NCBI RefSeq assembly: GCF_001667265.1
Contig: NZ_LZHW01000102.1
Coordinates: 1-64,000, forward strand
Direction: 5' to 3'
Length of the DNA stretch: 64,000 bases
DNA from: Mycobacterium sp. ACS4331
GTDB lineage: Bacteria > Actinomycetota > Actinomycetes > Mycobacteriales > Mycobacteriaceae
In this document: positions 16,768 to 26,182 of the stretch, piece after piece
Numbering within the stretch: the first letter of the stretch is position 1
How the letters are laid out: every line of letters starts with the position of its first letter
Program-made: the position numbers and the translations under genes
The notes under the pieces: model-generated
What the model was told of the DNA's origin: nothing
What the model saw: only the letters and a program-made list of their open reading frames with translations
Database searches by the model: none

Positions 16768-16821
16768 GGCGTGCGAGCAGTCAAACCCCATCTCTGGAAC
16801 GTGGAGCAAGAGGAGACACAA

Positions 16822-17844
<1,023 letters not shown>

Positions 17845-17849
17845 GTGCC

Positions 17850-19076
17850 ATGACCGTCAAGACTCTCGACGATCTTCTCGCCGAGGGCGTTTCAGGTCGG
17901 GGCGTCCTGGTGCGCTCCGACCTGAACGTCCCCCTCGACGACGACCGCAACATCACTGACCCGGGCCGCATCATCGCCTCGCTGCCCACGTTGAAGGCGC
18001 TGTCGGATGCCGGGGCCAAGGTCGTCGTGACCGCCCACCTGGGCCGGCCGAAGGGTGAGCCCGACCCCAAGTTCTCGCTGGCCCCGGTGGCCAAGGAACT
18101 GGGGGAGCGGTTGGGACGGCACGTGCAGTTGGCCGGCGACGTCGTCGGCACCGACGCGTTGGCCCGTGCGGAGGGCCTGACCGACGGCGACATCCTGCTG
18201 CTGGAGAACATCCGCTTCGATCCGCGGGAGACCAGCAAGGACGAGGCCGAGCGCACCAAGCTGGCCAGGGCCCTGGTGGAGCTGGTCGACTCACCGGGTG
18301 GGCCGACGCCCGCCTTCGTCAGCGACGGCTTCGGTGTGGTGCACCGCAAGCAGGCCTCGGTGTACGACGTCGCCAAGCTGCTGCCGCACTACGCGGGCAC
18401 GCTGGTGGCCGCCGAGGTCAAGGTGCTCGCGCAGTTGACCGAGTCCACCGAGCGTCCGTACGCCGTGGTGCTGGGTGGGTCGAAGGTGTCCGACAAGCTC
18501 GCGGTCATCGAGAACCTTGCGACCAAGGCCGACAGCCTGATCATCGGCGGCGGCATGTGCTTCACATTCCTTGCCGCCCAGGGACTTTCGGTGGGGTCCT
18601 CGCTGCTGCAGGAGGAGATGGTCGACACCTGCGCCAAGCTGCTGGATCAGTACGCCGACGTCATCCACCTGCCGGTGGACTTCGTCGTGGCCGAGAAGTT
18701 CGCGGCGGACTCCCCGCCCGAGCAGGTGGCGGCCGACGCGATTCCGGACGGGCGCATGGGCCTGGACATCGGGCCCGAGTCGGTCAAGCGGTTCACCGCT
18801 CTGCTGTCCAACGCCAAGACGGTGTTCTGGAATGGGCCGATGGGTGTGTTCGAGTTCCCGGCCTTCTCGTCGGGCACCAAGGGTGTGGCCGAGGCCATCA
18901 TCGGTGCCACCGGCAAGGGCGCGTTCAGCGTCGTCGGCGGCGGTGACTCGGCTGCGGCCGTGCGCCAGCTGGGCCTGCCGGAGGACGGTTTCTCGCACAT
19001 CTCCACGGGTGGCGGTGCCTCCCTGGAGTACCTCGAGGGCAAGGAATTGCCCGGTATCGCCGTTCTGGAGAGCTGA
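17850..19076 (+). CDS. pgk: phosphoglycerate kinase
   Basis: 408 residues; transfers the acyl phosphate of 1,3-bisphosphoglycerate to ADP. Motifs include VLVRSDLNVPLDDDR at the substrate site, TAHLGRPKGEPDPKFSLAPV, LLENIRFDPRE, VLGGSKVSDKLAVI and the nucleotide site FWNGPMGVFEFPAF and VGGGDSAAAV. The ATG at 17850 begins 5 bases after the gap stop, and the next gene tpiA starts 9 bases beyond its end. This is a normal three-gene glycolytic operon. The length matches mycobacterial PGK. Confidence 0.98.
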   Translation: MTVKTLDDLLAEGVSGRGVLVRSDLNVPLDDDRNITDPGRIIASLPTLKALSDAGAKVVVTAHLGRPKGEPDPKFSLAPVAKELGERLGRHVQLAGDVVGTDALARAEGLTDGDILLLENIRFDPRETSKDEAERTKLARALVELVDSPGGPTPAFVSDGFGVVHRKQASVYDVAKLLPHYAGTLVAAEVKVLAQLTESTERPYAVVLGGSKVSDKLAVIENLATKADSLIIGGGMCFTFLAAQGLSVGSSLLQEEMVDTCAKLLDQYADVIHLPVDFVVAEKFAADSPPEQVAADAIPDGRMGLDIGPESVKRFTALLSNAKTVFWNGPMGVFEFPAFSSGTKGVAEAIIGATGKGAFSVVGGGDSAAAVRQLGLPEDGFSHISTGGGASLEYLEGKELPGIAVLES

Positions 19077-19085
19077 GGAGTTCGC

Positions 19086-19871
19086 GTGTCACGTAAGCCG
19101 CTGATCGCCGGCAACTGGAAGATGAACCTCAACCACTTCGAGGCCATCGCCCTGGTGCAGAAGATCGCGTTCTCGTTGCCCGACAAGTACTTCGACAAGG
19201 TCGATGTCACGGTGATCCCGCCGTTCACGGATCTGCGCAGCGTGCAGACCCTGGTCGACGGCGACAAGCTGCGCCTGACCTACGGCGCCCAGGACGTGTC
19301 CCAGCACGACTCCGGGGCGTACACGGGCGAGATCAGTGGGGCCTTCCTGGCCAAGTTGGGCTGCACGTTCGCGGTGGTCGGCCACAGCGAACGGCGGACC
19401 TATCACGGCGAGGACGACGCCCTGGTGGCCGCCAAGGCCGCCGCGGCGCTCAAGCACGGACTGACCCCGATCGTCTGCATCGGCGAGGGCCTCGACGTCC
19501 GCGAGGCCGGCAACCACGTCGACTACAACGTGGCCCAGTTGACCGGCTCGCTGGCCGGCCTGTCGGCCGAGCAGATCGCTTCGGTCGTCATCGCCTACGA
19601 GCCCGTGTGGGCTATCGGCACCGGGCGTGTGGCCAGTGCGGCCGACGCCCAGGAGGTCTGCGGCGCGATCCGTGCGCAGCTGGCCGAACTGGCCTCGCCT
19701 GCGGTCGCCGACTCGGTGCGGGTGCTCTACGGCGGTTCGGTCAACGCCAAGAACGTCGGCGAGATCGTCGCGCAGTCCGACGTCGACGGTGCGTTGGTCG
19801 GCGGTGCCTCGCTGGACGGCGAGCAGTTCGCGATGCTGTCCGCGATCGCTGCGGGCGGACCACTGCCCTGA
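19086..19871 (+). CDS. tpiA: triosephosphate isomerase
   Basis: 261 residues. A TIM barrel interconverting dihydroxyacetone phosphate and glyceraldehyde 3-phosphate. The catalytic Lys12 in AGNWKMN, His in VVGHSERR and Glu in IAYEPVWAIGTG are all present, and the phosphate-binding YGGSVNAKN lies near the end. The start is GTG, with GAGGAG at 19075-19080 as ribosome binding site. It is the last gene of gap-pgk-tpiA; a nested inverted repeat begins 3 bases after the stop. Confidence 0.98.
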   Translation: MSRKPLIAGNWKMNLNHFEAIALVQKIAFSLPDKYFDKVDVTVIPPFTDLRSVQTLVDGDKLRLTYGAQDVSQHDSGAYTGEISGAFLAKLGCTFAVVGHSERRTYHGEDDALVAAKAAAALKHGLTPIVCIGEGLDVREAGNHVDYNVAQLTGSLAGLSAEQIASVVIAYEPVWAIGTGRVASAADAQEVCGAIRAQLAELASPAVADSVRVLYGGSVNAKNVGEIVAQSDVDGALVGGASLDGEQFAMLSAIAAGGPLP

Positions 19872-19873
19872 CG

Positions 19874-19926
19874 GTGATTTGGGCGCGCAGACCGGCGCGG
19901 AGCGCCGGTTTTCGCGCCCAAATCAC
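19874..19926 (+). terminator. nested hairpin after tpiA
   Basis: Outer arms 19874-19887 and 19913-19926 are a perfect 14-base inverted repeat (GTGATTTGGGCGCG and its complement). Inside lies a second perfect 8-base stem ACCGGCGC/GCGCCGGT (19891-19909, loop GGA) followed by TTTT. The inner stem plus T-run looks like an intrinsic terminator for the glycolytic operon. The outer arms make the whole element symmetric, so it could act on both strands or be a dispersed repeat unit. Confidence 0.65.
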
Positions 19927-19933
19927 GTCCGTG

Positions 19934-19939
19934 TAGGCT
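19934..19939 (+). promoter_or_regulatory. -10 hexamer TAGGCT for secG
   Basis: TAGGCT lies 8 bases before the secG ATG at 19947, so the mRNA would begin at or one base before the start codon. It immediately follows the tpiA hairpin, supporting separate transcription of secG. Confidence 0.5.
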
Positions 19940-19946
19940 GTGCCGC

Positions 19947-20180
19947 ATGGAATTGGCCCTTCAAATCATCCTGGTGGTCACCAGCGTCCTGGTGATTCTG
20001 TTGGTGCTGCTGCACCGCGCCAAGGGTGGTGGCCTGTCCACGCTGTTCGGTGGTGGCGTGCAGTCGAGCCTGTCCGGGTCGACCGTCGTCGAGAAGAACC
20101 TCGACCGGCTCACCCTCTTCGTCACGGGCATCTGGCTGGTGTCCATCATCGGGATGGCGCTGCAGCTCAAGTACAGCTAG
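19947..20180 (+). CDS. secG: preprotein translocase subunit SecG
   Basis: 77 residues with two membrane segments (about 3-22 and 54-74) separated by a Gly-rich cytoplasmic loop, LHRAKGGGLSTLFGGGVQSS, which is the SecG family pattern. SecG is the small accessory subunit of the SecYEG channel that assists SecA-driven export. The ATG at 19947 follows a -10 hexamer by 8 bases and lacks a Shine-Dalgarno sequence. Position between tpiA and ppc is conserved in several actinobacteria. Confidence 0.94.
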   Translation: MELALQIILVVTSVLVILLVLLHRAKGGGLSTLFGGGVQSSLSGSTVVEKNLDRLTLFVTGIWLVSIIGMALQLKYS

Positions 20181-20240
20181 CGGCGTGTGTCGCGCGCCGG
20201 CATCCGGCGTGCGCACGGCATCCGCTGCGCTGATACTTGG

Positions 20241-23051
20241 ATGATGGCGCAAGGATCCGACACCGCCCTGGAGCCCATCGGCTCCGTCCGCCGCACCCAG
20301 CTCGGTCGTGAAGCAACCGAGCCGATGCGGGAGGACATCCGCCTGCTCGGCGCCATGTTGGGGGACACCGTCCGCGAGCACAGCGGTGACGAGATCTTCG
20401 ACCTCGTGGAGAGGGCCCGGGTCGAGTCGTTCCGAGTCCGGCGCTCCGAGATCGACCGTTCCGAACTCGCCGAGATGTTCACTGGCATCGAGGCGAAGAC
20501 GGCCATCCCCGTGATCCGTGCGTTCACGCATTTCGCGCTCCTGGCCAACGTCGCCGAGGACATCCATCGCGAGCGTCGTCGCGCGGTTCACGTCGCCGCG
20601 GGAGAACCACCCCAGAACAGCAGCCTGGCCGCCACCTACCGCAAGCTCGACGCCGCCGACCTGGATGCCGGGACCGTCGCCGAAGCGCTGACCGGTGCGC
20701 TGGTCTCACCTGTCATCACCGCCCATCCCACCGAGACCCGCCGCCGCACGGTCTTCGACACCCAGCACCGCATCACCGAACTCATGCGTCTGCACGCCCT
20801 GGGTGCGGAGCGCACCCCCGAGGGCGCCAGCATCGACCTCGAACTTCGCCGGCAGATTCTCATGCTGTGGCAGACCGCGCTGATTCGGTTGTCCCGGCTG
20901 AAGATTCAGGATGAGATCGAGACCGGCCTGCGGTATTACCCGGCGGCCTTCTTCGAAGTCATCCCTGCGGTCAACGCCGAGGTTCGGAAGGCGCTGCGCG
21001 CCCGCTGGCCGGGCACGGACCTGTTGGCGCAGCCGATCCTGCGGCCCGGGTCCTGGATCGGCGGTGACCGCGACGGCAACCCCAATGTGACCGGTGACGT
21101 GGTGCGCCTGGCGACCGGCAGCGCGGCCTACACCGCATTCGCGCACTACTTCACCGAGTTGACCGCCCTCGAGGAGGAGCTGTCGATGTCGGCTCGCCTC
21201 GTGACGGTCAGCGACGACCTCGCCGAGCTTGCTGACGCCTGCCACGAACCGGCCCGCGCCGACGAACCGTACCGGCGGGCGCTGCGCGTCGTGCACGCGC
21301 GGCTGACCGCGACCGCAACCGACATTCTGGACCGCCAACCCGAGCACGTGCTGGATCTGGGTCTGCCGCGGTACTCGACACCCGGTGAACTGCTGGCCGA
21401 TCTCAACGTCGTCGACTCCTCGCTGCGCGCGCACGGAAGTGCGCTGCTGGCCGACGATCGCCTGGCCAGACTGCGGGAAGCGGTGCACGTCTTCGGATTC
21501 CATCTCAGTGGCCTGGACATGCGGCAGAACTCCGATGTGCACGAGGAGGTGGTGGCCGAGCTGCTGGCGTGGGCGGGCGTGCATTCGGACTACGCGTCGC
21601 TGCCGGAGCAGGCACGCGTGGCGCTGCTGATCGCCGAGCTGTCCACGCGACGTCCGCTGCTTGGGCCGGATGCCCACCTGTCGGAACTGGCGCGCAAAGA
21701 ACTCGACATCGTGCTCGCGGCGGCCCGCGCGGTCAAGGTCTTCGGCGCCAACGCCGTGCCCAACTACATCATCTCGATGTGCCAGTCGGTCTCGGACATG
21801 CTCGAGGCCGCGCTGCTGCTCAAGGAGGCCGGACTGCTCGACGCGTCGGGGGAGCACCCGTACTCCCCGGTGGGGATCGTGCCTCTGTTCGAGACGATCG
21901 ACGATCTGCAGCGCGGTGCGCAGATCATGACCGAGGTGCTGTCCCTGCCGCTGTATCGGGGAATCGTGCACGCACGGGGCGAGAGCCAGGAGGTGATGCT
22001 CGGGTACTCGGACTCCAACAAGGACGGCGGATACCTGGCTGCCAACTGGGCGCTGTACCGCGCGGAGCTGGATCTGGTCGAGATGGCCCGGGACACCGGA
22101 ATTCGGTTGCGGCTCTTCCACGGTCGCGGCGGCACCGTGGGACGTGGCGGTGGTCCGAGTTATGACGCGATCCTGGCCCAGCCGCCGGGCGCGGTCAACG
22201 GTTCGCTGCGGCTCACCGAGCAGGGCGAGGTGATCGCCGCCAAGTACGCCGAGCCGCGCAGTGCGCATCGCAACCTGGAGACGCTGCTGGCGGCGACGCT
22301 CGAGTCCACCCTGCTCGACGTCGAAGGACTCGGCGACACCGCCGAACCGGCCTACGCGGTGCTGGACGACCTGGCGGCGCGCGCGCAGCGTGCCCATGCC
22401 GACTTGGTGCACGAGACACCGGGATTCGTCGAGTACTTCAAGGCGTCGACACCGGTCAGCGAGATCGGCGCGCTCAACATCGGCAGCCGGCCCACCTCCC
22501 GCAAGCCCACCACCAAGATCTCCGATCTGCGCGCCATCCCGTGGGTGCTGGCGTGGAGCCAATCGCGGGTGATGCTGCCGGGTTGGTATGGCACCGGCAC
22601 CGCGTTCGAGCAGTACATCGCCGACGGCGGGCAGGACCGCGCCGCGCGCGTGGAGGTGCTGCGCGATCTCTACAAACGGTGGCCGTTCTTCGCCACCGTG
22701 CTGTCGAACATGGCGCAGGTGTTGTCGAAGGCCGATATGGGACTGGCGGCGCGCTACGCCGAGCTCGTCGAGGATCCGGATCTGCGGTCGAGGGTGTTCG
22801 ACAAGATCGTCGCCGAGCACGACCGGACGATCGCCATGCACAAGCTGATCACCGGGCAGGACGATCTCCTGGCCGACAACCCGGCCCTGGCCCGGTCGGT
22901 CTTCAACCGGTTCCCCTACCTCGAGCCGCTCAACCATCTGCAGGTGGAACTGCTGCGGCGCTACCGCTCCGGTGAGGACGACGAACTGGTGCAGCGGGGG
23001 ATCCTGCTGACCATGAGCGGTCTGGCGACCGCGCTGCGCAACAGCGGCTGA
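20241..23051 (+). CDS. ppc: phosphoenolpyruvate carboxylase
   Basis: 936 residues; carboxylates PEP with bicarbonate to oxaloacetate, the anaplerotic step feeding the TCA cycle. The catalytic His lies in TAHPTETRRRT. The PEP/bicarbonate sites are GSWIGGDRDGNPNVT, MLGYSDSNKDGGYLAANW and FHGRGGTVGRGGGPSYDAIL. The C-terminus FLLTMSGLATALRNSG-like end (GILLTMSGLATALRNSG) matches the family. Two ATGs (20241 and 20244) lie together; a GATACT element 7 bases before 20244 may make that one leaderless. M. tuberculosis lacks this gene as far as I recall, whereas other mycobacteria have it. Confidence 0.96.
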   Translation: MMAQGSDTALEPIGSVRRTQLGREATEPMREDIRLLGAMLGDTVREHSGDEIFDLVERARVESFRVRRSEIDRSELAEMFTGIEAKTAIPVIRAFTHFALLANVAEDIHRERRRAVHVAAGEPPQNSSLAATYRKLDAADLDAGTVAEALTGALVSPVITAHPTETRRRTVFDTQHRITELMRLHALGAERTPEGASIDLELRRQILMLWQTALIRLSRLKIQDEIETGLRYYPAAFFEVIPAVNAEVRKALRARWPGTDLLAQPILRPGSWIGGDRDGNPNVTGDVVRLATGSAAYTAFAHYFTELTALEEELSMSARLVTVSDDLAELADACHEPARADEPYRRALRVVHARLTATATDILDRQPEHVLDLGLPRYSTPGELLADLNVVDSSLRAHGSALLADDRLARLREAVHVFGFHLSGLDMRQNSDVHEEVVAELLAWAGVHSDYASLPEQARVALLIAELSTRRPLLGPDAHLSELARKELDIVLAAARAVKVFGANAVPNYIISMCQSVSDMLEAALLLKEAGLLDASGEHPYSPVGIVPLFETIDDLQRGAQIMTEVLSLPLYRGIVHARGESQEVMLGYSDSNKDGGYLAANWALYRAELDLVEMARDTGIRLRLFHGRGGTVGRGGGPSYDAILAQPPGAVNGSLRLTEQGEVIAAKYAEPRSAHRNLETLLAATLESTLLDVEGLGDTAEPAYAVLDDLAARAQRAHADLVHETPGFVEYFKASTPVSEIGALNIGSRPTSRKPTTKISDLRAIPWVLAWSQSRVMLPGWYGTGTAFEQYIADGGQDRAARVEVLRDLYKRWPFFATVLSNMAQVLSKADMGLAARYAELVEDPDLRSRVFDKIVAEHDRTIAMHKLITGQDDLLADNPALARSVFNRFPYLEPLNHLQVELLRRYRSGEDDELVQRGILLTMSGLATALRNSG

Positions 23052-23067
23052 CCTCACGGCCCGCCGT

Positions 23068-23073
23068 TACACT
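23068..23073 (+). promoter_or_regulatory. -10 hexamer TACACT for the TetR gene
   Basis: TACACT predicts a start point near 23080 and a leader of about 26 bases. GGAACGTTTC (23081-23090), a near palindrome, lies in that leader and could be an autoregulatory site; this is weak. Confidence 0.35.
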
Positions 23074-23105
23074 GACGGCACGGAACGTTTCACAGGACGG
23101 GCGGT

Positions 23106-23720
23106 ATGGGACGCAGGGGATGGCGGGGTGCGCCGCCGGGCGATGACGCCGAGGCCCGGAAGCGGATCATCGACGCCACGCTCAGGATGCTCGAACGGCA
23201 TGGCCCCGAACGAACCACGCTTTCGCACGTCGCGGCCGACCTCGGGATCACGCGACCCACGATCTACCGGCATTTCGCGACCAGCGACGAACTCATCGCC
23301 GCGGCGGCCGACGTCGCGCTCGGAGGATGGACCGCACGTGTCGGCGAGCGGACGGTCGGTGTCGAGGACCCGACCGAACTCCTGGTCGAGGCCGTCGCGC
23401 ACCTAATCGAGCGACTGCCCGACGAACCGCTGCTGATGCGACTGCTCGACACCGACCAGGCCCGCTCGATCAGCCGGCGAATGGTGCAACCGGATTCGAT
23501 CCAGCGGTCACGAACCATGTTGGAGCACAGCGACATCGACTGGACCGCGCTGGGCTGGTCGGGAGCGGCGATGGATGATCTGGTCGAGTACCTGCTGCGG
23601 CTGATCCAGTCGATGGTGATCGCCCCGTCCACACCGCCGCGCTCACCGGAACAACTGCGGACCTACCTGCGTCGGTGCATTGGGCCGGTGCTCGCGTCCC
23701 CGGGCACGCCCGTCAACTGA
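23106..23720 (+). CDS. TetR family transcriptional regulator
   Basis: 204 residues. The N-terminal helix-turn-helix (about residues 18-62) runs ARKRIIDATLRMLERHG, then TLSHVAADLGITRPTIYRHF and the typical DELIAAAADVA helix. The C-terminal ligand domain is not similar to any regulator I can name. The ATG at 23106 follows AGGACGGGCGG. Its 3' end overlaps the stop of the convergent DUF1214 gene by 8 bases, and the DUF1214/sulfotransferase promoter lies 1.15 kb away. It could control that divergent pair, but the evidence is position only. Confidence 0.85.
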   Translation: MGRRGWRGAPPGDDAEARKRIIDATLRMLERHGPERTTLSHVAADLGITRPTIYRHFATSDELIAAAADVALGGWTARVGERTVGVEDPTELLVEAVAHLIERLPDEPLLMRLLDTDQARSISRRMVQPDSIQRSRTMLEHSDIDWTALGWSGAAMDDLVEYLLRLIQSMVIAPSTPPRSPEQLRTYLRRCIGPVLASPGTPVN

Positions 23721-24870
23721 CCGACCGTGGGGCGTCGGCCGCCGCGACGAGCGAGATGACCGGCGGCTCGGGCAGGTCAGCGGCGTGAAACCAGCGGAAC
23801 GACATCAATCCTTCATGATGGTCCTTGGTCGAGATCGCGTTGGGATGCTCGAGCTGCTCCCGGCTGATGACCAGGGTCACCGTGCCGTCCCTGTTGGGCA
23901 CCGCGGTGCCGGAATTGATTCCGGCGCGGCCGTATTCGACGTCGAGGGCGGCCATGTACTGGTTCCACAGGGTGAAGTTCCAGAACCTCGCCTCTGGATG
24001 ATGCGACGTGATCACCAGCGCTTCACCGGGTTCCAGAGAGAACCCGCCGAGGCAGTAGCACGCGTCCTGCATCGAATAGCCGTGCGTCGCACCGCCGGCC
24101 CGGTAGGGCGGCGCCAGGGTGTTGATGCTCAGGTTCTGTCCGTCAGCCAGTTCGACGGGCTTGCGTTCGGTCAGGATCAGTGGGATGAGGGCGTACATGT
24201 CCTGTGCGAACCGCAGTGCCGCGCGCAGTGACGTGGCGATGTCGGCGTCCGATTTCGCCGGTGCGACAGGGCGACCCGCATGATCGATGACCGCGATGTT
24301 CCAGTCGACCCGTCGCTCGGTGGCCGGGAACTCGTGGTAGTCGCGGGTGATGATGCCGCGTGCGTCGGAGGAGAGCTCGATGAAGGGTCCGTCGTAACCC
24401 GCGGGGCGGCTCGGTCCCAGCACGCACGAGAAGCGACCCTCGTCGTCCAGAGGCATATCGGTGTCGTACAGCAGGCCGACTGTGCGGTTGGGCCACGCAC
24501 CGGGTTCGGGTTCGTTGTAGACGGTCAGGGAGTACATGACGCTGTCGTTGGGGCTGCCGCTGACTCGGTAGGTGCGGTGCGGGTCGACCACGGCGTAGCT
24601 GTAGTAGCAGTCGGTGTTGTCCCCGCCCCAGCGGCGGTCCGGGCGGAACGGCGTGAGGTTGTCGATGAACCGAGGGGCCACCGGGTCGGCGAACAGGTGC
24701 ATGTCGAGAGAGAGCGACAGCATCGTCGCGAGGTTCTGGTAGCCCTCGGCGACGGCGTGCTGGCCGCGGACCGCCTTCGGGCCGTCGAGGAACTGCTGGT
24801 CGAAATCCGCGAAGGCGCTGAGCAGTTCGCGCCAGGCGGCGGCACTCTCCGGGGCGGGCATGGCCGTCAT
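23713..24870 (-). CDS. DUF1214 domain protein
   Basis: 385 residues, no signal peptide or membrane segment seen. The C-terminal half matches DUF1214: DEGRFSCVLG, GYSMQDACYCLGGFSLEPGE, ALVITSHHPEARFWNFTLWNQYM and NRDGTVTLVISREQ. Function is unknown; DUF1214 proteins are often encoded near lipid or sulfur-group enzymes in mycobacteria. I chose the ATG at 24870 because TATCTT (24877-24882, minus strand) ends 7 bases before it, giving a leaderless mRNA. It is divergent from the sulfotransferase with 40 bases between start codons, so the two are likely co-regulated. Confidence 0.78.
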   Translation of the reverse strand: MTAMPAPESAAAWRELLSAFADFDQQFLDGPKAVRGQHAVAEGYQNLATMLSLSLDMHLFADPVAPRFIDNLTPFRPDRRWGGDNTDCYYSYAVVDPHRTYRVSGSPNDSVMYSLTVYNEPEPGAWPNRTVGLLYDTDMPLDDEGRFSCVLGPSRPAGYDGPFIELSSDARGIITRDYHEFPATERRVDWNIAVIDHAGRPVAPAKSDADIATSLRAALRFAQDMYALIPLILTERKPVELADGQNLSINTLAPPYRAGGATHGYSMQDACYCLGGFSLEPGEALVITSHHPEARFWNFTLWNQYMAALDVEYGRAGINSGTAVPNRDGTVTLVISREQLEHPNAISTKDHHEGLMSFRWFHAADLPEPPVISLVAAADAPRSVS

Positions 24871-24910
24871 CTTAACAAGATACAATGTGACGATTCATGT
24901 AAAGTCTGTA
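24871..24910. promoter_or_regulatory. divergent leaderless promoters with an imperfect inverted repeat
   Basis: TATCTT on the minus strand (24882-24877) serves the DUF1214 ATG at 24870, and TAAAGT on the plus strand (24900-24905) serves the sulfotransferase ATG at 24911. Between and over them lies an imperfect inverted repeat, TACAATGTGA (24881-24890) and TCATGTAAA (24895-24903). A protein bound there would cover both promoters. Confidence 0.45.
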
Positions 24911-26182
24911 ATGGTGTCGGTTAGGGTGCCGGAGGTGACCACCTCCTCTTCGGCCATCCACGTCACCGATCTGGCCCGCCCGACCTTCACGCCGGAGGCC
25001 CAGGCGATCATCGACGGCATGGCGGCCATGGCCGACTACTGTCCGCTGACCGCCGAGGCGCTGCACGAACAGGCCAGCGCCCAGACCGGGCTGACCGACT
25101 TCGGTTCGCAGGACTACCGGGAACGCATGGACGTGCTGCTCTCGGCGTTCCACGAACTGCCGAACTTCACGGACTTCGGCCGCACCTACGCGTTCTCGCT
25201 CATGCTGACCTTTCTCAAGGGCAGGCTGCGGGTCGTCGACCACCTCAACCACCATCCCGAGATCTTCGACATCGAGGTCAAGGCGCCGTTGGTGATCGCA
25301 GGCCTGCCCCGCACCGGCACCACACATCTGCACAGCCTGCTCGCCGCCGACCCGGCGCTGCGGTCCCTGCCCTACTGGGAGGCCCAGGAACCGCTGCCCG
25401 CGCCCGGCGAGGAGGGCACGATCGAACCGCGGCGCCAACGCACGGGCGACGCGCTCAACATCTCGAACACGCTGATGCCGTACTTCCAGCTGATGCACGA
25501 GATGACGATCGACCACATCCACGAGGACATCGGGCTGATGGTGCAGGACTTCGCCAGCGGATTCTTCACCACGCTGACGCACCTGCCGCGGTGGTCGGAC
25601 TACCTGCGCGACAACGATCAGACGCCGGGGTATCAGTTCCTGCGGATGATGCTTCAGGTGTTGACCCATCAGGACGGATACCACCGGCGCTGGGTGCTCA
25701 AGAGCCCGCAGCATCTCGAGCAGTTCGTGCCGTTGCTGAAGGTGTTCCCGGATGCGACGTTCATCGTCACGCACCGTGATCCGGTGGACGTCAGCGTCTC
25801 GATGGCCACCATGATGACCTACACGATGCGGATGAGCGTCGATCAGGTCGACGTCGAGACCGTCGCGGGCTACTGGATCACCCGTATCGAGGAGATGCTC
25901 ACCGCATGCATGCGTGACCACCACCTGCTGCCGCCCGAGCGCACCATCGACGTGCGGTTCGACGAGTTCATGGCCGATGATCTGGCGATGGTGCAGAAGG
26001 TCTGGGACACAGCGGGTTACGCGCCGACCGAGGAGTCGCGGCGGGCCGTCGCGGACTACCTGGCCGGGCACACCCGGGGCCGGCTCGGGCGGATCGACTA
26101 CCGCGCCGAGGACCTCGGCCTGGATCGCGATGACCTGCGACGACGGTTCGCTCCCTACGTGGAGCGCTTCGTGGCGCTCTAG
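24911..26182 (+). CDS. PAPS-dependent sulfotransferase family protein
   Basis: 423 residues, cytoplasmic. The 5'-phosphosulfate loop IAGLPRTGTTHLHSLL sits at residues 129-144, and the 3'-phosphate segment is ATFIVTHRDPVDVSVSMATM. An upstream helical region of about 120 residues is typical of the large mycobacterial sulfotransferase-like proteins (Sulfotransfer_3). They are thought to transfer sulfate from PAPS to lipids or small molecules; the acceptor is unknown. The ATG at 24911 is favoured by a TAAAGT hexamer; a GTG at 24935 is the alternative. Its stop overlaps the convergent coiled-coil gene. Confidence 0.88.
   Translation: MVSVRVPEVTTSSSAIHVTDLARPTFTPEAQAIIDGMAAMADYCPLTAEALHEQASAQTGLTDFGSQDYRERMDVLLSAFHELPNFTDFGRTYAFSLMLTFLKGRLRVVDHLNHHPEIFDIEVKAPLVIAGLPRTGTTHLHSLLAADPALRSLPYWEAQEPLPAPGEEGTIEPRRQRTGDALNISNTLMPYFQLMHEMTIDHIHEDIGLMVQDFASGFFTTLTHLPRWSDYLRDNDQTPGYQFLRMMLQVLTHQDGYHRRWVLKSPQHLEQFVPLLKVFPDATFIVTHRDPVDVSVSMATMMTYTMRMSVDQVDVETVAGYWITRIEEMLTACMRDHHLLPPERTIDVRFDEFMADDLAMVQKVWDTAGYAPTEESRRAVADYLAGHTRGRLGRIDYRAEDLGLDRDDLRRRFAPYVERFVAL

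Noticed and set aside
16771..16821. 17-residue N-terminal extension of gap from GTG 16771
   Set aside because: The predicted transcript starts near 16774, and AGGAG at 16811 fits the GTG at 16822, where the conserved sequence begins.
20706..23057. 783-residue open frame opposite ppc
   Set aside because: Antisense shadow of an intact ppc with all catalytic motifs; no known domain.
24860..24910. longer N-terminus of the sulfotransferase from 24860
   Set aside because: It would start inside the divergent DUF1214 gene and upstream of the likely -10 hexamer at 24900-24905.
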